DNA of 10,728 bases, taken from an uncultured Clostridia bacterium (GTDB lineage: Bacteria > Bacillota > Clostridia > Christensenellales > Borkfalkiaceae). The DNA lies in NCBI GenBank assembly GCA_947174975.1, contig CAMWLA010000035.1:1-10728 (forward strand), written 5' to 3'. Below the pieces are notes generated by a model that searched no databases, was not told where the DNA came from, and saw only the letters and a list, made by a program, of their open reading frames with translations. Both the position numbers and the translations under genes were made by a program. The number at the start of each line of letters is the position of its first letter. Position 1 is the stretch's first letter. Shown piece after piece: positions 5,626-10,728 of the stretch.

Positions 5626-7233
5626 TTATCTTATTAAGCCGCTTACCGCGCCTATTTCCGCGGACTGCGCGCTTGAATTGTAAAAGTTAACCGTATCGTT
5701 ATACGCCGCAATTGCCGCGTCCAACTTTTTCTTTTCTTCCGTTACGGTATTCTTATCCTCAACGGACAGCGCATTATACTTATCTATCGCCGATTTAATC
5801 GTTTCAAATCTTGAACTTAACGAACCGTCTGAAGGAATAGCGTTTACCGCGGTTTTGAACTCTGCGGTGTTCTTTTCACTCTCTTCGGCTTCGTCGCCGT
5901 ATTCGACGATTATAGTATCTAAATACGCCGACTTTGCAGATTCCAAAACAAGCGCAAAGTAAGTATCGTTTCCGTCAACCGTCCACGTTACGCCCTCGGG
6001 CGTTACCGTCTTAACTCCGCGGTCGGTGCCGTTTGTAGGTTTGCCGTTAACCTCGCCGTAAGGCGTATTTGAAGTTAAAAGCTTCCAGTCCTTATCGTCC
6101 GCGCTGTAATACGATTTAACGGTTATCGATTTTATCGCGCGGGGCGTTGCAGTCGTGCTTGCAATGTAATAACTGGGTTTATCGTGACTGAACTGCATAC
6201 AGTCGCGTTCGGTTCCGAAAATGTAACCCGTTCCCTTTATACCGCCCGCAGACCAGTCGTAAAATCCGTACGGATCTGAAGCCTTGAAGCTCTCTATTGT
6301 AATTGTTGCGCTGCCGACGGGTGTTACAACGGGCGTTTCGGGTTTAACCGTAACGCTGCCGTCGCCGAAGATTGCTTCCGCATAATCGGAATTGTCTATG
6401 AACGGATTTCTGTTGCCTTGTATCTCGTAGGCAGCCTCGTTCCTCGTCTTTTCGATTTCGTCGACGGGGTCTAACTTGTTCCACTCTAAAAGCAGTTTAA
6501 CCGCCGCTTGCTCGTCGCTTGCGGTAATTACGCCTTGATTCTTTTCGCCGTTGCTTGAAAATTTAAGAGTACCGAAGCTCACGTTTCTGTGGCTTTCGCC
6601 GTTAGTGGTACCGCCTACGTTTTTAGCCGTATTGTAGTGTGTATACATATAGAACACTATTCTTGCAACGTCGCCCTTGACGTTATCCAACGGCTCGAAC
6701 GTGGTAGAGTTTTTATATCCGCCGATAACATTTTCAACGCCGCTTTGATACACGGGCGTACCGCCGTTAACTTCGCCGTATCTTAAATTGTCGCGTTCTG
6801 CGTTTAAATCTTTTTCGGAGGGTCTTATATGGTGCAAATCCGCTCCGCCGCCCGACGTGTCCCACAAGCCGTGGGAAAGAGTTTTGGGCCAGACGTGTTC
6901 TCTGTTCCAGCCGCCGCTCTCGTCAAAATTAGATACCGCTATATCTTCGTGCGTGTAAAACTCAATTACCGTATTTTCCGCGCTGCCGCAGTCCGTGTCG
7001 GCAAGGTAATTTTTACATTCTTTATATGACGGATACTTATTATGCGTTGTCGTTATCAAGTCGTGCAGCTGACCCAAAAGCTCTCTTCCGCCGCTTGCGG
7101 TAATATCGCTGTAATAGTTTTCGGGCGTTGTGGTAAGCGCGTCCGCGTATCTTACGTTGACTATTGCAGTCATACTTAAACAAGCCGCAACCGCGAGCCA
7201 CCCCGCCAAAAACTTTTTCAAGATTTTCCGCAT
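5626..7233 (-). CDS. Secreted endonuclease I family nuclease 'C' without BIG2 repeats (NUC-X-tail)
   Basis: This is a predicted secreted nuclease of the endonuclease I family, 535 residues, the compact member of the trio. The signal peptide covers residues 1 to about 32 (RKILKKF, hydrophobic core, then ADA). The catalytic domain (about 38-292) shows GWNREHVWPK at 108-117 with E112 and H113, GADLHHIRP at 129-137, KGDVAR at 186-191 and NRNPFIDN at 274-281. Module X follows at 308-446, then the helical tail at 455-535 ending AQSAEIGAVSGLIR. There are no BIG2 domains, so this may be closest to the ancestral form. The start ATG lies 3 bp after the stop of the thymidine kinase gene. Its Shine-Dalgarno AAAGG (7244-7248) is inside the last codons of that gene, so the two are almost certainly translated from one mRNA. 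Residues C73 and C82 could form a disulfide outside the cell. Confidence 0.93.
   Translation of the reverse strand: MRKILKKFLAGWLAVAACLSMTAIVNVRYADALTTTPENYYSDITASGGRELLGQLHDLITTTHNKYPSYKECKNYLADTDCGSAENTVIEFYTHEDIAVSNFDESGGWNREHVWPKTLSHGLWDTSGGGADLHHIRPSEKDLNAERDNLRYGEVNGGTPVYQSGVENVIGGYKNSTTFEPLDNVKGDVARIVFYMYTHYNTAKNVGGTTNGESHRNVSFGTLKFSSNGEKNQGVITASDEQAAVKLLLEWNKLDPVDEIEKTRNEAAYEIQGNRNPFIDNSDYAEAIFGDGSVTVKPETPVVTPVGSATITIESFKASDPYGFYDWSAGGIKGTGYIFGTERDCMQFSHDKPSYYIASTTATPRAIKSITVKSYYSADDKDWKLLTSNTPYGEVNGKPTNGTDRGVKTVTPEGVTWTVDGNDTYFALVLESAKSAYLDTIIVEYGDEAEESEKNTAEFKTAVNAIPSDGSLSSRFETIKSAIDKYNALSVEDKNTVTEEKKKLDAAIAAYNDTVNFYNSSAQSAEIGAVSGLIR
5629..5871 (-). other. Conserved C-terminal helical tail of nuclease C
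   Basis: Residues 455-535 match the tails of A and B: FKTAVNAIPSDGSL, AIDKYNALSVED, then AQSAEIGAVSGLIR. An extra Arg follows the last Leu-Ile compared with A and B. Confidence 0.75.
5896..6312 (-). other. Module X, beta-rich accessory domain (copy in nuclease C)
   Basis: Residues 308-446 include PYGFYDWSAGGIKGTGYIFG, CMQFS, SYYIAST, DWKLLTSNTPYGEV and GNDTYFAL, collinear with residues 391-526 of nuclease A. In C the module follows the catalytic domain after a short Pro/Val-rich linker, with no BIG2 domain between them. Confidence 0.75.
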
Positions 7234-7236
7234 AAA

Positions 7237-7830
7237 CTAAATACCTTTATTTTCGCTTTGGCGTTTCAAACGTTGAAGCCAGCACTTTCTGCACATTGCA
7301 ACGTATCTGTCGTTTCCGCCTATGCACACTTGCGAGCCTTCGGTGACCACGTTGCCCTTATCGTCAAGCCGTGCGTTTACGGTGGCCTTTGCACCGCAAG
7401 TGCAGACGGACTTAATTTCCGTAATAGACTGTGCAATCTCGAAAAGCCTTTTACTGCCCGGGAATAAATGCGTAGTAAAATCGGTGCTAAGCCCGAAACA
7501 CAGCACGGGGATATTCTTTTCTATTACGATATCGGCAAGCTGGTCGACTTGCTCGGGCGTCAGAAACTGACACTCGTCTACGATTATAACGTTGCAGTCG
7601 GAAAAGTTTTTCAAGTACTTTTCGTAGAGGTTTTCGTCCTCTTTAACTGCAACCGCCTCTTCGTGCAAGCCTATCCGCGATCTGACGGTATTCGCGCCGT
7701 CGCGGTTATCTATCGCGGGCTTCAAAAGCAATACTTTCATATTGCGTTCTTCGTAATTGAATTTGGTAATGAGTGCCTGCGCCGTCTTCGAACAGCCCAT
7801 CGCCCCGAACTTAAAATAAAGCTTTGCCAT
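7237..7830 (-). CDS. tdk: Thymidine kinase (type II, zinc-binding)
   Basis: Cytoplasmic enzyme that phosphorylates thymidine to dTMP with ATP, the salvage entry to the dTTP pool. The product has 197 residues, normal for the type II family. Motifs seen: the phosphate-binding loop FGAMGCSKT at 8-16, where Ser replaces the usual Gly before Lys15; the Walker B/catalytic DECQF at 85-89 with E86 as the expected base; IGGNDRYVAMCR at 170-181, which binds the nucleoside in this family; and two zinc pairs, C143/C145 and C180/C183. I chose ATG at 7828-7830 because MAKLYFKFG is the normal family N-terminus and AGGA (7840-7843) lies 9 nt upstream. An in-frame TTG at 7929 would add 33 unrelated residues. 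The stop is 3 bp before nuclease C, which ties this salvage enzyme to the secreted nucleases. Confidence 0.95.
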   Translation of the reverse strand: MAKLYFKFGAMGCSKTAQALITKFNYEERNMKVLLLKPAIDNRDGANTVRSRIGLHEEAVAVKEDENLYEKYLKNFSDCNVIIVDECQFLTPEQVDQLADIVIEKNIPVLCFGLSTDFTTHLFPGSKRLFEIAQSITEIKSVCTCGAKATVNARLDDKGNVVTEGSQVCIGGNDRYVAMCRKCWLQRLKRQSENKGI

Positions 7831-7978
7831 TAGTAATATTCCTATAATTACGATTGGAAAACAGACGCGCGGCAGACAAGGAAAGCGCGGATTGCCGACG
7901 GGGAGTTTACAATGAAGTAAATGACCCAAGGCAAACGCAAGCTTAACGCAGTATCCCGCGATGTATGTTTTTCAATAT
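7831..7978 (-). promoter_or_regulatory. Largest gap of the cluster, with a weak promoter candidate and an inverted repeat
   Basis: This 148-bp non-coding stretch separates the phosphorylase and kinase genes; all other gaps are 44 bp or less. On the minus strand TTGCCT (7929-7934), a 17-nt spacer and TGTAAA (7906-7911) form a weak sigma-A-like pair, 4 of 6 matches each. TTTAC and GTAAA (7917-7921 and 7906-7910) form an inverted repeat with a 6-nt loop, flanked by GGG and CCC, and it overlaps the -10 candidate. It could be an operator or an mRNA hairpin. No U-tract follows, so it is not a convincing terminator. Confidence 0.25.
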
Positions 7979-9280
7979 TTATTCAACAGTGCAGTAAACA
8001 AGCGGTTCTTCTTTAGGTTTCTTCTTCTGAATTTCGGTTGCGTCAATAAGCATTTGCGCCGCTTTCTCAAATGCGGATTCGTTGTTGGAATAAAGCGTTG
8101 CGATTACTTCGCCCTCTTCAACCGAATCGCCAGTCTTTTTCTTTAAGATAATGCCCGCACTGTAATCTATCTTATCCTCGATAGTGTTGCGCCCCGCGCC
8201 GAGCGCAAGAGAAGCAAGTCCGTAAGCTTCGGTATCCATTTTGCAGATATAACCGCGCTTCACGCTCTTGACTTCGTATGTATGTTTCGATTTTTCGAAG
8301 TTATTAACGTCCTCTATAAGTTTTACGTCGCCGCCTTGCGCCTTGACCGTCTCTTTAAACTTTGCAAGCGCACTTCCGTCCGCAATCGCCCCTCTTGCCA
8401 TCTTAATGCAGTCCTTAACGGTTCCCTTGCCCGCAAGCGAAAGCATATGTCCCGCAAGCGTCATACAAACCTCGGTGAAGTCTTCGGGGCCGTGGCCGTT
8501 AAGTGTTTCAACCGCCTCGATAACTTCAAGCGCGTTGCCTATCGCGTAGCCCAAGGGTCTATCCATATTGGTAATCAGCGCAACCATCTTCTTGCCCGCG
8601 CTCTTGCCGATATCGACCATTAATTTTGCAAGCGCCTTACTGTCGTTTACCGTTTTCATAAACGAGCCGCTGCCCGTCTTGACGTCGAGAACTATGCAGT
8701 CGTCGTCGGCTGCAAGCTTTTTGCCCATTATGCTTGCCGCGATTAAGGGCATACTGTCAACGGTTGCCGTAACGTCGCGCAGCGCATAAAGCTTTTTGTC
8801 CGCGGGTGCGAACTGCCTTGACTGCCCCACAATTGCAAATCCCAAATCGTTTACCTGCTTTATAAAGTCCGCATCCGAAAGAGTTGTGTTGAAACCGGTT
8901 ATTGCTTCAAGCTTATCGATAGTTCCGCCGGTGTGGCCCAAGCCTCTTCCGCTCATTTTTGCGACCTTTACGCCGAACGAAGCAACTACGGGCGCAACGA
9001 CCAAACTCGTTTTATCGCCCACGCCGCCCGTGGAATGTTTATCAACGCGGATTCCGTTGATTTCCGAGAAATTCAATTTATCGCCCGAATCGCGTACGGC
9101 AAAGGTAAAGTCGCAGGTTTCCCTAACCGACATTCCTTTAAAATAAATTGCCATACACAGTGCCGACGTCTGATAGTCGGGAATACTTCCGTCCGTTACG
9201 CCTTGCACGAAATATTTAATCTCTTCGGTGGAAAGCTCTCCGCCGTCGCGTTTTTTCTTTATAATATCATACATTCTCAT
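7979..9280 (-). CDS. pdp: Pyrimidine-nucleoside phosphorylase (thymidine phosphorylase family)
   Basis: Cytoplasmic enzyme that splits thymidine, deoxyuridine or uridine with phosphate to the free base and (deoxy)ribose-1-phosphate. With the chosen start it has 433 residues, the same as the Bacillus enzyme. Motifs seen: KHSTGGVGDK at 81-90 (phosphate binding), the family signature SGRGLGHTGGTIDKLE at 110-125, and YALRDVTATVDSMPLIAASI at 165-184, which holds the pyrimidine-contacting Arg168 and Ser183, with Lys187 just after. The C-terminal part (about 330-433) matches the small alpha/beta domain of the family. I prefer ATG at 9278-9280 over ATG at 9284-9286: AAGGGG (9290-9295) is 9 nt from the former but only 3 nt from the latter, and MRMYDII matches family N-termini. 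The gene begins 26 bp after the 5'-nucleotidase, in line with using its nucleoside product. It is most likely Pdp; a DeoA-like substrate preference cannot be excluded. Confidence 0.96.
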   Translation of the reverse strand: MRMYDIIKKKRDGGELSTEEIKYFVQGVTDGSIPDYQTSALCMAIYFKGMSVRETCDFTFAVRDSGDKLNFSEINGIRVDKHSTGGVGDKTSLVVAPVVASFGVKVAKMSGRGLGHTGGTIDKLEAITGFNTTLSDADFIKQVNDLGFAIVGQSRQFAPADKKLYALRDVTATVDSMPLIAASIMGKKLAADDDCIVLDVKTGSGSFMKTVNDSKALAKLMVDIGKSAGKKMVALITNMDRPLGYAIGNALEVIEAVETLNGHGPEDFTEVCMTLAGHMLSLAGKGTVKDCIKMARGAIADGSALAKFKETVKAQGGDVKLIEDVNNFEKSKHTYEVKSVKRGYICKMDTEAYGLASLALGAGRNTIEDKIDYSAGIILKKKTGDSVEEGEVIATLYSNNESAFEKAAQMLIDATEIQKKKPKEEPLVYCTVE

Positions 9281-9289
9281 AATCATTTT

Positions 9290-9295
9290 CCCCTT
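9290..9295 (-). promoter_or_regulatory. Shine-Dalgarno site of the phosphorylase gene
   Basis: AAGGGG on the minus strand lies 9 nt before ATG at 9278-9280 and 3 nt before an alternative ATG at 9284-9286. The spacing supports the inner start. Confidence 0.65.
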
Positions 9296-9306
9296 AAAAT
9301 TTTGAC

Positions 9307-10728
9307 TTACCTTGCCCAGCCGCCGTCAGAGACGAACTCGGCAAGTAAATCTCTTGCATACGTTCCGTCGATACGTTCAACTTCCGTTATGTTGTTGTAT
9401 CTGTACGTGGAAGTATAGCTGTCTACTATAATATAGTAATAATCGTTGTCGTTTATCTCGTTTATTCCTACCGTGGAATAATAATGGTAATTATCGTTGT
9501 CGGTTTCCAAAAATCTCGATTTTAAATATCTGCCTTGTATTCTACCCAAAACGATATCGTTATCGAAAGGCAGAACAGAGAACAAGTCTGCATAAGTGAC
9601 GTTGCCCGCGTAAACGTAATAGGGATTGCGCACTTTGAGATAACCGCCGCCAAGCACGATTTTGTATTGATTATTAAACTCTTTTACGCCTTTATCGTAA
9701 TAAAGCTTTGCAAGCGTTTCGCAGATGGCGTCGCCGCCTCTTCGCGAAGCGTTCGTCCCTAAAACAGTCGTATAGGGGTTATCGTCGGGGAAATACTTTT
9801 CAAAGATTTCCTCAACTACGGGGTCGCCCGCAATACTGCTGTCCGCGTAAACGAATTCGCCGATATGACGGGGAGTAACCGTGTACTTTCCGTCAATCTT
9901 GTCGTAGGTTACGTCGGCACAGCTTATATATTTGTTTTCGCTTCCGCCTTGCAGATGATAAACGCCGTATTCGTCCTTTAAAATATAGCGCTGGTGCGTA
10001 TGACCCTCGAATACGAGGTCAACGTAACCGTCCGAAAGCGAAGTATCGTAATAATGTGAAATATCGTTTTTGCTAACCGAATTTATTCCGGTCTGCGAAA
10101 AACCCGTTCCGCCGTCGTGAATCGAGTATACGATAAAATCGCACCCCTCTTCTTCTCTAAGCCTCGTCGACTCCGCCTTAACGAGAGAAGTCAACGCGCT
10201 GCCGGTTGCAAATTTCAGCCCCGGTGTGTAATCACCGGAAATCGCACTTAAACAGTCTCCTATCGCGCCGATTATGCCGACCTTTAAGCCGTCCTTTTCT
10301 ATCGTGGTAGAAGCCTTGCAGTAGTCGACTGGTCTGTTGTTATAAGTGACGTTAATTGCAAGGAAGGGAAATTTAGCAAGCTCGCTGTTGGGCGTAAGCA
10401 CTTGCGAACCCCAGTCGTACTCGTGATTGCCGAGAGTCATCGAGGTAAAGCCGACCTCGTTCATCCATTCGGTCATAAGCTGACCCTTGTTCGACGACGA
10501 CTCTACCGTGCCTTGCCACATATCGCCGGAAGAAAGCAAAATCTCTTCACGCGCGGTATCGGCGTATAAGCTTTTCATATAAGTGGTAAACTCGTCAAGT
10601 CCGGGCTGTGTGGACGTGTCCATAAACTTACCGTGCAAATCGTTTATTGCATAAAACGAAAGGCGCGAAATTACCTTTTCGCCGCATCCGTCGCAAATCT
10701 CGTTCGAGTCCGCGTCGGTATGCTTATG
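9307..10728 (-). CDS. Secreted metallophosphoesterase / 5'-nucleotidase, 5' end beyond the window
   Basis: The frame stays open to the right edge, so the N-terminus is missing; 473 residues are visible. It is a member of the UshA/YfkN-like 5'-nucleotidase family, which removes phosphate from extracellular nucleotides. Motifs, numbered from the first visible residue: INDLHG with D30 and H32, GDMWQG with D69, GNHEYDWG with N101 and H102, HDGG with H204, and GHTH with H243 and H245; these are the expected two-metal ligands. The C-terminal nucleotide-binding domain contains LGGGYLKVR (about 359-367), where classical members have NGGGIR, and DLFSVLPFDNDIV (about 381-393). Ahead of the catalytic domain, HTDADSNEICDGCG at 3-16 resembles the short Cys motifs of clostridial surface proteins, so more surface modules and a signal peptide are expected upstream. 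A TTG at 10636-10638 is not the start: it is the Leu inside the INDLHG metal motif. The gene ends 26 bp before pdp. Confidence 0.92.
   Translation of the reverse strand, partial: HKHTDADSNEICDGCGEKVISRLSFYAINDLHGKFMDTSTQPGLDEFTTYMKSLYADTAREEILLSSGDMWQGTVESSSNKGQLMTEWMNEVGFTSMTLGNHEYDWGSQVLTPNSELAKFPFLAINVTYNNRPVDYCKASTTIEKDGLKVGIIGAIGDCLSAISGDYTPGLKFATGSALTSLVKAESTRLREEEGCDFIVYSIHDGGTGFSQTGINSVSKNDISHYYDTSLSDGYVDLVFEGHTHQRYILKDEYGVYHLQGGSENKYISCADVTYDKIDGKYTVTPRHIGEFVYADSSIAGDPVVEEIFEKYFPDDNPYTTVLGTNASRRGGDAICETLAKLYYDKGVKEFNNQYKIVLGGGYLKVRNPYYVYAGNVTYADLFSVLPFDNDIVLGRIQGRYLKSRFLETDNDNYHYYSTVGINEINDNDYYYIIVDSYTSTYRYNNITEVERIDGTYARDLLAEFVSDGGWAR

Larger units (their letters stand above)
708..7233 (-). 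repeat. Tandem array of three paralogous nuclease genes
   Basis: Three same-strand genes share the signal peptide type, catalytic domain and C-terminal tail. A and B also share the position and order of three BIG2 domains. The spacers before A and B look related: on the minus strand one has CATTAACTTTCAATAAGG and the other CATAAACTTTTAATATAAGG. This indicates duplication of gene plus leader, followed by module exchange in the middle of the proteins. Confidence 0.8.

Noticed and set aside
708..7233. Toxin or phage-defence role for the nuclease trio
   Set aside because: All three have signal peptides and there is no immunity protein, defence partner or polymorphic-toxin delivery domain. The neighbours are nucleotide salvage enzymes, which fits nutrient scavenging better.
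7831..7929. A longer thymidine kinase starting at TTG (7927-7929)
   Set aside because: The 33 extra residues match nothing in the family, while ATG at 7828-7830 has a Shine-Dalgarno site and gives the normal MAKLYFKFG start.

Overview
The window is one uninterrupted minus-strand gene cluster of seven genes. Several features point to a Gram-positive type anaerobe of the Bacillota (Clostridia or a relative): secreted proteins with Ig-like BIG2 repeats, a Cys-type lipoprotein, strong purine-rich Shine-Dalgarno sites, a Bacillus-type pyrimidine-nucleoside phosphorylase of exactly 433 residues, and an HxDxDxxxxCDxCG motif of the kind seen in clostridial surface proteins. An uncultured gut lineage is plausible, but the window does not fix genus or family. 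The standard genetic code is used, and no tRNA, rRNA, CRISPR array, transposase or phage gene is visible.

Layout in transcription order (right to left): (1) a secreted metallophosphoesterase/5'-nucleotidase whose N-terminus lies beyond the right edge (10728-9307); (2) pyrimidine-nucleoside phosphorylase (9280-7979); (3) a 148-bp gap; (4) thymidine kinase (7830-7237); (5) secreted endonuclease I 'C', 535 aa (7233-5626); (6) secreted endonuclease I 'B', 805 aa (5581-3164); (7) secreted endonuclease I 'A', 805 aa (3125-708); (8) a small lipoprotein of unknown function (695-96). The last 95 bases are AT-rich and hold nothing I can support. Spacings are 26, 148, 3, 44, 38 and 12 bp, so everything looks co-transcribed, with a possible internal promoter only in the 148-bp gap.

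Together the genes read as a pathway for using extracellular DNA. Secreted endonucleases cut DNA outside the cell. A secreted 5'-nucleotidase can strip phosphate from the resulting nucleotides. After uptake by a transporter not in this window, thymidine is either rephosphorylated (Tdk) or phosphorolysed to base plus deoxyribose-1-phosphate (Pdp). This coupling is inferred from gene content and spacing.

The most unusual part is the nuclease trio. The three paralogues share a signal peptide, a catalytic domain and a C-terminal helical tail, but their middle modules differ. C is NUC-X-tail, A is NUC-BIG2-X-BIG2-BIG2-tail, and B is NUC-BIG2-Y-BIG2-BIG2-tail. This is duplication with a swap of one module, X for Y.
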